NCBI GenBank assembly: GCA_947377725.1
Contig: CANCGX010000021.1
Location: forward strand, 1-15,997
Reading direction: 5' to 3'
Source of the DNA: Actinomycetota bacterium
GTDB taxonomy: Bacteria > Actinomycetota > Actinomycetes > Nanopelagicales > Nanopelagicaceae
Length of the DNA stretch: 15,997 bases
A program made the translations under genes and the position numbers. How positions within the stretch are numbered: the stretch's first letter is position 1; every line of letters begins with the position of its first letter. A model generated the notes under the pieces. It was not told the DNA's origin and did no database searches. It worked only from the letters and a program-made list of their open reading frames with translations. Below, piece after piece: positions 6,653 through 14,222 of this stretch.

Positions 6653-6661
6653 CTTTTGGTT

Positions 6662-7750
6662 TTATGACAATGGAGTATGCGTATCTAGATTTGAATTGAT
6701 GATGTGTGGAACGAAAGTCCAAAGATTTGGATTCTTTGGATCAATTTGAAGCTCAACCCAATGGTTGAACCCTGAACCAAAAGTTTGAACTCGTGTGAAG
6801 TTCTCTACAAGTGAGCCCTTATCTTTCTCAACAAGCTTTCCACCAGTTTCATTCATTGGCATATCAAGCTGGTACCAGTGCTCATCACCATTTTGAAGAA
6901 GTACAGGGCGCTTGAACTTGATGGTGTTTGTAAGAAGTGCCTGCTTCACATTTGCATATGCAGCGGTATTTTCATTATTTGGCGCAGCGAGATCGCGAAG
7001 GTAACCTTCCCAATCCATATTTGCTTGTGCAACAACAATCACGCCAAGTGAATTATCTGCTTTTGCTTTTTCGAAGCCCTTATTTATCCATGCAACGTTA
7101 GCAGCGTCGCGAGCTTTGTATTCTGCGTCGTCTCCGTCTGTTGCTTTGTCGTTATAAGTTTTAAAAGCGGGAGTCGCAACTGCAGAGTTATTTGCTGAAC
7201 CAGGAATATGAGGAATAATTACCGTAATACCCTTGTAGGAAAACATCTGCATTTCTGGATAAGTCTTGTCACGAAGGACAGAAGTGTTCAAAGTACTGTT
7301 TCCAAGAGAAATATATTTTCCAGCAGTACCAAAATATGTCGAGCGAACAAGTGCTAAACGAGTTGCCGGATCAAATCCACCTTTAAGCGCGCGATCGCAG
7401 TCGACCCACTCATTGTCTCCAACAGAGTAGAAAATCTGATTTGTAAACTTCTGGAAGAAATCTGACTTGATTCGTGCATAGGCAGCGTCTTCACACTTAT
7501 CGCCTTTACCGCTCATCGTGTCACCGTCGAAAAGGGTGAATCTCACCGAGCTTGAATTAATAGCTGAGATTACGGCTGGAGTTTGATTCTGTCCTTTTGC
7601 GTCATAAGGCATATCGCCGATGAGTGCAATTGAGAATTTTCCAGGGCGATCGAGTGCCGCATGCGCGGCTGAAGCTGTGTAAACACCGCTTATAGCGATA
7701 ACTACACCAATGGTTGAAACTGCTAACTTTCTAAATTGTAATTTGGTCAT
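6662..7750 (-). CDS. Secreted metallophosphoesterase-like protein
   Basis: A 362-residue protein with a Sec signal peptide (hydrophobic core about 10-27, likely cut after AHA, residues 29-31), so exported or periplasm-facing. The mature part follows the order of calcineurin-like phosphoesterases: ALIGDMPYD with D46, FDGDTMSG with D75 and D77, SVGDNEWVDC (109-118) in place of GNHE, VVAQANMDW (239-247), and NGDEHWYQLD (287-296) in place of GHxH. GDNEW-x-DC with the following DPATRLALVR and STYF is typical of a bacterial subfamily of unknown substrate; several histidine ligands of the classical enzymes are replaced, so activity on phosphate esters is not assured. Cysteines C86 and C118 could form a disulfide. 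It starts 52 nt after the hutI stop on the same strand, probably with its own promoter: CATAAT lies about 13 nt before the ATG and no Shine-Dalgarno is seen. Confidence 0.85.
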   Translation of the reverse strand: MTKLQFRKLAVSTIGVVIAISGVYTASAAHAALDRPGKFSIALIGDMPYDAKGQNQTPAVISAINSSSVRFTLFDGDTMSGKGDKCEDAAYARIKSDFFQKFTNQIFYSVGDNEWVDCDRALKGGFDPATRLALVRSTYFGTAGKYISLGNSTLNTSVLRDKTYPEMQMFSYKGITVIIPHIPGSANNSAVATPAFKTYNDKATDGDDAEYKARDAANVAWINKGFEKAKADNSLGVIVVAQANMDWEGYLRDLAAPNNENTAAYANVKQALLTNTIKFKRPVLLQNGDEHWYQLDMPMNETGGKLVEKDKGSLVENFTRVQTFGSGFNHWVELQIDPKNPNLWTFVPHIINSNLDTHTPLS

Positions 7751-7802
7751 TCGAGGAGAGTTAATTATGAAAGTTAATAGGAAGCAAACGCAGAAGGATA
7801 AG

Positions 7803-8939
7803 TTAGTAAATTACACGTGAAATTAAATTAGATCCTGGTTTGTATGCAATGTACTCAAAAGAAGGCGTATTCAAGATGATGATATCTGCGCGAGCTCCAA
7901 TTCCCAGGTGACCAATATCGGTTCTACGTAGCGCATCAGCCCCACCTTTCGTTGCTGCAACGAGAGCTTGTTCGGGTGTAAAAAACATATCTCGAACTGC
8001 GAGTGCAATGACAAAAGGCATAGATGTAATAAACGATGATCCAGGATTGCAATCTGTTGCAAGAGCAACTCTAACTCCATGATCATAAAAACGACGTGCA
8101 TCTGGAAATGGTGATCTTGTAGAAAATTCTGCACCTGGGAGAAGGGTTGCAACAGTCGAAGAAGCTGAAAGTAAGTCCAACTGATGATCCGTCGTGAAAG
8201 TACAATGATCAACAGATGCCAGACCCAATTCAACTGCTAATTCAATTCCGCCCGTGTCGCCCAATTGGTTACCATGTAATCTTCCGAGCAATCCTTTTGA
8301 CTGGCCCGCAAGAATTATTTCTCTAGCTTCCTCTACGCTGAAAGCGCCGTTGTCGCAAAAAACATCAATCCATTTTGAATAAGGAGCGACCGCTTCGAGC
8401 ATTTCCCCTTTTACTAAATCAATGTAAGCACGACGATCCTCTTTAAATTCTGATGGCACCACATGAGCGCCAAGGAAAGTTGTTTCGTTTGTGAATTCCC
8501 GAGCAATTCGAAGTAATCTAGATTCAGTTTCTACATCAAGGCCATAGCCGCTCTTAACTTCAAATGTTGTGATTCCATGGCCAGTAAATTCAGAAATTAT
8601 GTTTTGAAGATGGCTCCGCAGCTCGTCTTCAGATGCGTTGCGCGTCGCTTCAACTGTCGTAGAAATTCCACCGGATGCGTACCTTGTTCCATTCATCCGC
8701 GCCAAGAAGTCGTTGAGACGATCTCCTGCAAAAATGGCATGAGTATGTGAATCTACAAACCCAGGAATGACGCTCCCACCTTCGGCATCTATGCGGGAAT
8801 CTGCTTGTGGGGCAGTGCTTTTAGCTCCTACCCAGCAAATCTTCTCATCTTCATAAACCAAGGCAGCATCATGCAATATGCCAAGCTCTGGATCATGTGT
8901 AACGAGTTGCCCAATATTTGTGATGAGGGTGGAACTCAT
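7803..8939 (-). CDS. hutI: Imidazolonepropionase
   Basis: A 378-residue amidohydrolase-superfamily enzyme that hydrolyses 4-imidazolone-5-propanoate to N-formimidoyl-L-glutamate, the third step of histidine breakdown. Metal and active-site positions are all visible: H65 and H67 in DSHTHAIFAGDR, EVKSGYGLD (127-135), H159 in GAHVVPSEF, H222 in LHGNQLGDTGG, DHCTFTTDHQ (244-253) and D296 in ATDCNPGSS. It is slightly shorter than the usual 400 or so residues, through compact ends rather than loss of a motif. The ATG overlaps the hutU stop as ATGA, and GAGGG lies 3 nt before it within hutU, so it is translationally coupled and third in the hutHUI operon. No clear terminator follows before the next gene. 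Confidence 0.96.
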   Translation of the reverse strand: MSSTLITNIGQLVTHDPELGILHDAALVYEDEKICWVGAKSTAPQADSRIDAEGGSVIPGFVDSHTHAIFAGDRLNDFLARMNGTRYASGGISTTVEATRNASEDELRSHLQNIISEFTGHGITTFEVKSGYGLDVETESRLLRIAREFTNETTFLGAHVVPSEFKEDRRAYIDLVKGEMLEAVAPYSKWIDVFCDNGAFSVEEAREIILAGQSKGLLGRLHGNQLGDTGGIELAVELGLASVDHCTFTTDHQLDLLSASSTVATLLPGAEFSTRSPFPDARRFYDHGVRVALATDCNPGSSFITSMPFVIALAVRDMFFTPEQALVAATKGGADALRRTDIGHLGIGARADIIILNTPSFEYIAYKPGSNLISRVIY

Positions 8940-10600
8940 GAGCCCTCGCGCATCGGAATTCGAACGTTTCGTTCTTCTGCAACGTTTTCAGCAATTTCAT
9001 AGCCAGCATCGACGTGGCGGATGACTCCCATGCCAGGATCGTTTGTTAAAACGCGACGCAACTTCTTGCCTGCAAGTTTTGTTCCGTCCGCAATACACAC
9101 TTGTCCAGCATGGATAGATCGACCAATCCCAACTCCACCACCATGATGAATCGAAACCCATGAAGCTCCGGATGCTGTGTTAATGAGCGCATTCAATAAC
9201 GGCCAGTCTGCGATTGCATCCGATCCATCTTTCATCGCTTCGGTTTCGCGGTAAGGAGATGCAACAGAACCACAATCTAGATGATCACGGCCAATTGCAA
9301 TTGGAGCATCAACTTTGCCTTTTTTAACAAGGTGATTAAAAAGTTCGCCAGCTTTATCTCGTTCACCATATCCAAGCCAGCAAATTCGAGCAGGCAGACC
9401 TTGGAACGCAACTTTCTCGGAAGCCTTTGCAATCCAACGATGGAGCGGTTCATTTTGTGGAAATAACTTCAATATTTCTTTATCGGTGACAGCAATATCT
9501 TTTGGATTTCCTGAGAGCGCAGCCCAACGAAATGGTCCCTTACCTTCACTGAAAAGAGGGCGAATGTATGCAGGAACAAATCCAGGGAAATCAAAAGCTC
9601 TTGAATAACCGTGGAGCATTGCTTCACCGCGAATGGAATTTCCATAATCAAAAACTTCCGCGCCGGCATCCATGAAACCGACCATGGCTTCAACTTGAAT
9701 TGCCATTGACTCTCGTGAGCGACGTGTAAATTCTTGTGGATCATCTTGAGCAAACTTGTGCCAATCATCCATCGAAACTCCGATAGGAAGATAGGAAAGT
9801 GGGTCGTGAGCAGATGTTTGGTCTGTAACGATATCGATTGCAATCCCACGTCGTAAGAATTCTGGAAAGACTTCCGCTGCATTGGCTTTGAGCCCAATAC
9901 TTAGCGCTTTACGCTCTCTTTTTGCTGTTAAAGCCATTTCTATAGCTTGATCCCAATTGTCGGTCCAGGTATCTAGGTATCGGTGATCGACGCGACGTTG
10001 GAGACGAGTGGCATCTACATCAACGCAAATACAAACTCCATCGTTCATGGTGACCGCGAGAGGCTGAGCTCCACCCATTCCACCTGCGCCACCTGTGAGC
10101 GTCAACGTTCCAGCTAAAGTCCCACCAAATTTCTTATTCGCAACAGCAGCGAAAGTTTCATACGTTCCCTGGAGAATGCCTTGGGTTCCGATGTAAATCC
10201 ACGAACCAGCAGTCATTTGGCCATACATTGTTAAGCCGAGGTGTTCTAGTCTGCGAAATTCTGGCCAGTTCGCCCAATCTCCAACAAGATTTGAATTTGC
10301 GATTAGAACTCGGGGTGCCCACTCATGGGTGCGGAATACGCCAACCGGACGACCAGATTGCACAAGCATCGTTTCATCGTCTTTAAGAGTTGTGAGAGTG
10401 CGAACTAACGCGTCAAAAGATTTCCAATCGCGCGCAGCTTTGCCTGTACCACCATAAACAACAAGATCGTCAGGGCGTTCGGCAACTTCAGGGTCAAGAT
10501 TGTTTTGCAACATGCGAAGAGCGCCTTCTTGTTGCCAACCACGAGTGCTTAGTTTTGTTCCTGTCGCTGCTTTAACTGGACGTGCACCTGGAAGCGTCAT
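8936..10600 (-). CDS. hutU: Urocanate hydratase (urocanase)
   Basis: A 554-residue NAD-dependent enzyme converting urocanate to imidazolonepropionate, second in histidine breakdown; length is standard. Visible marks: VVYGGTGKAARDW (47-59), MYGQMTAGSWIYIGTQG (125-141), the dinucleotide-binding TGGAGGMGGAQP (169-180), SAHDPLSYLP, FDYGNSIRGEA, and RICWLGYGERD (405-415), whose C407 corresponds to the active-site cysteine near position 410 of the Pseudomonas enzyme. SIHHGGGVGIGRS and TNDPGMGVIRH close the protein as usual. The ATG overlaps the hutH stop (ATGA), with AGGAG (10612-10608) 7 nt upstream. The middle gene of hutHUI; nothing unusual in the sequence. Confidence 0.97.
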   Translation of the reverse strand: MTLPGARPVKAATGTKLSTRGWQQEGALRMLQNNLDPEVAERPDDLVVYGGTGKAARDWKSFDALVRTLTTLKDDETMLVQSGRPVGVFRTHEWAPRVLIANSNLVGDWANWPEFRRLEHLGLTMYGQMTAGSWIYIGTQGILQGTYETFAAVANKKFGGTLAGTLTLTGGAGGMGGAQPLAVTMNDGVCICVDVDATRLQRRVDHRYLDTWTDNWDQAIEMALTAKRERKALSIGLKANAAEVFPEFLRRGIAIDIVTDQTSAHDPLSYLPIGVSMDDWHKFAQDDPQEFTRRSRESMAIQVEAMVGFMDAGAEVFDYGNSIRGEAMLHGYSRAFDFPGFVPAYIRPLFSEGKGPFRWAALSGNPKDIAVTDKEILKLFPQNEPLHRWIAKASEKVAFQGLPARICWLGYGERDKAGELFNHLVKKGKVDAPIAIGRDHLDCGSVASPYRETEAMKDGSDAIADWPLLNALINTASGASWVSIHHGGGVGIGRSIHAGQVCIADGTKLAGKKLRRVLTNDPGMGVIRHVDAGYEIAENVAEERNVRIPMREGS

Positions 10601-12138
10601 GCGAGAACTCCTATTTCCTTTTCAACTGAATGAAGAATTGAACGTGACAAAACCATTTCGTATGATGCTTCGATTTCTGGAGTGAGCCATCTATCGGTTC
10701 CGGGCCCCTCAACTTTATTTCTCAATGTTTTCATTGCTGCTCCAGTACCAGGTGAAGGCTGTAGAGGCGATCGCATATCTATACCGCGAGCAGAAACCAT
10801 AAGTTCGATACCAAGTACGCGCGCCAATGCATCAACGCTCTTGCGAAGTTTTCTCGCGGCGTGCCAACCCATTGAAACGTGGTCTTCTTGCATCGCAGAT
10901 GACGGTATTGAATCAACCGACGCAGGAACTGCCAAACGCTTCATCTCTGAAACCAACCCAGCTTGTGTGTATTGGGCAATCATCATGCCGCTATCCACTC
11001 CAGGATTATCAGCTAAAAATGGGGGTAAACCGAAGGAACGGTGCTCATCAAGCATGCGATCGGTTCGGCGCTCAGACATCGAAGCAACATCGGCAAGCGC
11101 GATGGCGACAAAATCTAAAACGTAAGCGATTGGTGCGCCATGGAAATTACCATTACTTCGAACATCCCCATCTGGAAGCACAATGGGATTGTCGATGATG
11201 CTCTTGAGTTCTCTTTCAGCAACCATCAGCGCGTGGCTCAATGTGTCTCTTGCGGCGCCAGCAACTTGAGGTGCGCAGCGAAGAGAGTATGCATCTTGAA
11301 CTCGGCCATCTTCTTTTCCGGCGTGTGACTTAATAAGAGGTGAAGCTGCCAAAATTTCTCGAAGATTTTTAGCTGAAGCGTTTTGACCTGGATGCGGCCT
11401 AATGGAATGTAAATGTTCTGCAAAAACTTTATCTGTTCCGAGGAGAGCTTCAATACTCATCGCTGCAGTGATGTCGACGGTTTTAAGCAAGGCGAAAGCG
11501 TCATCGAGCGCCATAACTAACATTCCGGTCATTCCATCGGTTCCGTTAATAAGAGCTAAGCCTTCTTTCGAAGTTAACTCAATCGGTGTTATGCCTGCTT
11601 CCTTCATCGCAGTAGCAGCATCAACAACGGATCCATCTTTTCTACGTACATCACCTTCACCCATTAGAGCGAGTGCGCATGTCGAAAGTGGAGCAAGATC
11701 ACCGGAACATCCAAGTGAACCAAATTCGCGCACCACAGGTGTTAAGTGAGCATTAAGAAGATCAGCATATGTTTGCGCAGTAATAGGTCGAACTCCAGTG
11801 AAGCCGGTGCACATGGTTGCAAGGCGAAGGGACATCATCGCTCTTACGACTTCATCTTCTACGGGCGCGCCAGAACCAGCAGCATGGGATCGAATAAGTG
11901 AACGTTGAAGTTGGGCGCGCATATCTGGATCGATATGTTTCTTAGCTAGCGCTCCGAATCCGGTCGAGATCCCATAGGCAGGTACCTCTGAGGCAGCTAG
12001 ATCGTCGACAATCTTTCTAGAAGCTGTCATGGCCTCGATTGACGTTGTCGAAATTTTGATCTGCGCCTTATGGCGGGCAATTGAAATTACTTCCAAGGGA
12101 GAAAGGCCTTTGTTGCCGATAACTACTTCTAAAGACAT
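10597..12138 (-). CDS. hutH: Histidine ammonia-lyase
   Basis: A 513-residue aromatic ammonia-lyase that removes ammonia from histidine to give urocanate, the entry step of the pathway. Y55 in AYGISTGFG (54-62), RSHAAGSG (83-90), TGVRP (114-118), INGTDGM, GRVQDAYSLRC and QEDHVSMG are all present. The tripeptide that cyclises into the MIO electrophile lies in GSLGCSGDLAPL (140-151) as C144-S145-G146, not the usual Ala-Ser-Gly; I recall C-S-G in other actinobacterial HutH proteins, so it is probably a lineage variant and compatible with MIO formation through the Ser and Gly. The first gene of hutHUI; its ATG has AGGGGA 4-5 nt upstream and shares an 82-nt divergent spacer with the arginase-family gene. 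Confidence 0.97.
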   Translation of the reverse strand: MSLEVVIGNKGLSPLEVISIARHKAQIKISTTSIEAMTASRKIVDDLAASEVPAYGISTGFGALAKKHIDPDMRAQLQRSLIRSHAAGSGAPVEDEVVRAMMSLRLATMCTGFTGVRPITAQTYADLLNAHLTPVVREFGSLGCSGDLAPLSTCALALMGEGDVRRKDGSVVDAATAMKEAGITPIELTSKEGLALINGTDGMTGMLVMALDDAFALLKTVDITAAMSIEALLGTDKVFAEHLHSIRPHPGQNASAKNLREILAASPLIKSHAGKEDGRVQDAYSLRCAPQVAGAARDTLSHALMVAERELKSIIDNPIVLPDGDVRSNGNFHGAPIAYVLDFVAIALADVASMSERRTDRMLDEHRSFGLPPFLADNPGVDSGMMIAQYTQAGLVSEMKRLAVPASVDSIPSSAMQEDHVSMGWHAARKLRKSVDALARVLGIELMVSARGIDMRSPLQPSPGTGAAMKTLRNKVEGPGTDRWLTPEIEASYEMVLSRSILHSVEKEIGVLA

Positions 12139-12220
12139 TCTTCCCCTACTTGCTACTAGGACTGGTTAAGATTGAGCCTCTAGGTTAGCCAATAACGCTG
12201 ATTACTGAAAGGGGATTGAG
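12139..12220. promoter_or_regulatory. Divergent promoter region between hutH and the hutG-like gene
   Basis: An 82-nt spacer between the start codons. Ribosome binding sites are clear: AGGGGA (12147-12142, minus) for hutH and AAAGGGG (12208-12214, plus) 6 nt before the other gene. Both strands offer a TANNNT box at nearly the same place: TAGGTT (12181-12186, plus) and TAACCT (12187-12182, minus), so the two promoters may overlap and share one regulator. The -35 boxes are not convincing. I see no clear HutC- or HutR-type operator. Confidence 0.4.
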
Positions 12221-13123
12221 ATGGCTTTGCATCATGATCCTCATTGGCCAAGGGCGAGTGCGTGGTTTTCTGCGGAGACAGAAGGCGAAGTAGATATTGC
12301 ACTCATTGGAGTAGCTGCTCACGAAAGCGCAATAACGCCAAATAATGCGCACAAAACACCTAAGGCAATTCGCAAAGCTCTTCAGAGGTATTCGACATGG
12401 AACCAAACGTGCCAGATTGATTTCTCTGAGCATTTAGTCGGTGCTGATTTTGGAGATGTTGCGGACCCAGAGAATCAACGAAATGCTGAATATGAAATTG
12501 AACAATCTCTATTTAAAACAAATTTCCTCATAGCACTTGGAGGCGATAATTCAATTACGTATTCAGGTGTAATGGGATTGGCAAAAAGCGTTGGAGGGTT
12601 AGACAAGGTCGGTCTGATTACTCTAGATGCCCATCATGATGTTCGAGATGGTATTTCAAATGGCTCACCAATTCGTCAATTGGTTGAAGCTGGACTACCT
12701 GGTGAACATATTGTTCAGATCGGTATTAGTGATTTTGCGAATTCAAAGTTTTACGCCGAGCGCGTAAAAGAATATGGCATTCACGTAATTGATCGTGCAC
12801 GTATGCGCAATGAATCACTTCAAGAAATCGCAGCCGCTGCAATTTCTATCGCAGGTGAAAATCACCGTGCAATTTATGTGGATATTGACATGGATGTTTG
12901 CGATCGAAGCGTCACTCCTGGCTGTCCTGCTGCGACCCCTGGTGGGTTAAGTGCGGATGAATTACGCCAGTTAGTCGCGCTTTTAACCTCAGACCCTCGA
13001 GTTCGAATGGCAGATATAACTGAAATAGATGCCTCTCTTGATTCAGATGATGGACGGACAGTCCGCTTAGCTGCTCTTGTAGTTCTAGAAATTGCGACAT
13101 CAAGAGCGCTACTGAAGATTTAG
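12221..13123 (+). CDS. hutG: Arginase-family hydrolase, probable formimidoylglutamase
   Basis: A 300-residue ureohydrolase-fold enzyme. Its place, divergent from hutHUI, makes hydrolysis of N-formimidoylglutamate to glutamate and formamide the most likely reaction; agmatinase or arginase activity is less likely by context. The family's Mn-binding segments are visible: ALGGDNS (105-111), TLDAHHDVRDG (134-144) with D136, H138 and D140, and YVDIDMDVCD (219-228) with D223 and D225. The first ligand, normally His in GGDHS, is Asn (N110) here, leaving five of the six classical ligands; the DAHHDVRDG form fits an actinobacterial HutG-like group as I recall it. ADITEIDASLDSDDGRTVRLA near the C-terminus holds the usual E-x-D-P-like region in altered form. 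ATG is supported by AAAGGGG 6 nt upstream. It completes the pathway to glutamate. Confidence 0.85.
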   Translation: MALHHDPHWPRASAWFSAETEGEVDIALIGVAAHESAITPNNAHKTPKAIRKALQRYSTWNQTCQIDFSEHLVGADFGDVADPENQRNAEYEIEQSLFKTNFLIALGGDNSITYSGVMGLAKSVGGLDKVGLITLDAHHDVRDGISNGSPIRQLVEAGLPGEHIVQIGISDFANSKFYAERVKEYGIHVIDRARMRNESLQEIAAAAISIAGENHRAIYVDIDMDVCDRSVTPGCPAATPGGLSADELRQLVALLTSDPRVRMADITEIDASLDSDDGRTVRLAALVVLEIATSRALLKI

Positions 13124-13148
13124 TACTCGCACTTCATTATCAAGACAG

Positions 13149-13176
13149 CAAGTTCAAACTTGGCTAAAATACAGTT
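13149..13176 (+). promoter_or_regulatory. Leaderless promoter with inverted repeat, CopD-like gene
   Basis: TAAAAT (13165-13170), nearly consensus -10, ends exactly 6 nt before the ATG, and there is no Shine-Dalgarno. CAAGTT-CA-AACTTG (13149-13162) is a perfect 6-2-6 inverted repeat ending 2 nt before the -10 box, the same order of parts as at metZ. The upstream part of the spacer (from 13124) shows no terminator for the preceding gene. Confidence 0.48.
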
Positions 13177-13602
13177 ATGACCACAATCCATATGGGCGTT
13201 CAACTCGCTTCAACAACCGACAGCATTCGCATATTTCTTCACGTTATTGGAGCTACGGTCTGGGTAGGCGGCCAGTTGGTTTTTGCAGCGCTGGTGCCAA
13301 TCCTTAAGGCAAAAGATGCAGCCCTGCCAAAGTTAGTGGCAAAGCAATTCAATAAAGTTGCATGGCCAGCCTTTGGACTTTTAATTCTCACCGGCTTTTG
13401 GAATATGGCCACATTGCCAAAGGACCTACCAAGCAGTTACCACGTAGCAATTGCGATCAAAATGTCTGTTGTGACTCTTTCTGGTGTGGCAGCTTATTTG
13501 CATGCGCGAGCTAAAAGCACAAAGGGTATGGCGCTTTGGGGAGCAGCAAGTGGACTTGCTGCGATATCTGCCACATATGTAGGCGTACTGCTTGCTGGCT
13601 AA
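13177..13602 (+). CDS. CopD-like four-helix membrane protein
   Basis: A 141-residue membrane protein with about four helices (near 16-42, 62-78, 88-110 and 118-140). FLHVIGATVWVGGQL (20-34) in the first helix, LLILTGFWNM (68-77), KMSVVTLSG (95-103) and AYLHAR (106-111) match the layout of CopD-domain and related heme/copper-linked membrane proteins, where H22 and H109 would be the candidate metal or heme ligands. Some small proteins of this group are only annotated as hypothetical or DUF2269/HemJ-like, so a copper role is not proved. A short polar N-terminus precedes helix 1; the ATG at 13177 is supported by the -10 box 6 nt upstream. It overlaps the convergent TRIC-like gene by 4 nt. Confidence 0.7.
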   Translation: MTTIHMGVQLASTTDSIRIFLHVIGATVWVGGQLVFAALVPILKAKDAALPKLVAKQFNKVAWPAFGLLILTGFWNMATLPKDLPSSYHVAIAIKMSVVTLSGVAAYLHARAKSTKGMALWGAASGLAAISATYVGVLLAG

Positions 13603-14222
13603 TTTTTCTTATTAAGTTTCGGAAGATGTAAATCAAAGTAAATTGAAATTCCGCGAACAGCCATAACTGCGATTCCTCCCGATAGGGCAGTCCAGTTATG
13701 GTTGAGAGTAGTTTGTTCAAGCAATACAAAAATCGATGCGCCAATGAGCGATGATGTGGCGAGAGTTTCCCGATGTAAAACAACTGGTTCAACTTGGCAC
13801 AACAAGTCCCTAAGCAAGCCCCCAGCAATTGCGGTTATGACTCCTAGGACGATTGCTCCATACCAAGGAGCTTTATAAAACAAAGCGATTTGGGCACCAG
13901 AGATTGCAGCTACAGCCAATCCAAATGTGTCCATAAGAAGCAAGAATTTGCCGATTGGTTTAGTGGTCCGCAGCACGATTGTGATGAATACAGCCAATAC
14001 GATGCTGCCGAGAATCCAAGGATTACTTATCCAATTGGGGCGAATACCAAGTGCGACGTTTCTTAATGTTCCACCAGTAGTCGATGCCACAGCTGCGATA
14101 AAGGTGATTCCACCGTAATCAAGCCCACGATCAGCCGCAACGCGCGCTCCAACTAGCGCAAAAACAAAAGTGGCAAGAACATCTAGTGCTTTGACAAGAG
14201 TATCGACCTGAGAAAAATCCAT
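13599..14222 (-). CDS. TRIC/UPF0126 family membrane protein (YicG-like)
   Basis: A 207-residue protein with seven predicted helices arranged as two similar three-helix halves, the hallmark of UPF0126 and prokaryotic TRIC channels (trimeric, cation-selective; some members have been tied to amino acid export). Half 1: ALDVLATFVFALVGARVAADRGLDYGG (12-38) then GGTLRNVALGIRP (50-62). Half 2: LLLMDTFGLAVAAISGAQIA (94-113) then GGLLRDLLCQVEPVVLHRE (134-152). The usual GGG-x-x-RD of the first half is altered to TGGTLRN, while the second half keeps GGLLRD. The ATG overlaps the stop of the DMFA2_C-domain gene by one base (TAATG), so the two form an operon and are coupled. The 3' end overlaps the CopD-like gene by 4 nt. 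Confidence 0.88.
   Translation of the reverse strand: MDFSQVDTLVKALDVLATFVFALVGARVAADRGLDYGGITFIAAVASTTGGTLRNVALGIRPNWISNPWILGSIVLAVFITIVLRTTKPIGKFLLLMDTFGLAVAAISGAQIALFYKAPWYGAIVLGVITAIAGGLLRDLLCQVEPVVLHRETLATSSLIGASIFVLLEQTTLNHNWTALSGGIAVMAVRGISIYFDLHLPKLNKKN

Noticed and set aside
10682..11749. Open frames on the plus strand inside hutH (such as 10682-11125 and 11402-11749)
   Set aside because: They lie fully antisense to a clearly conserved hutH, have no recognisable motifs and look like frame shadows.
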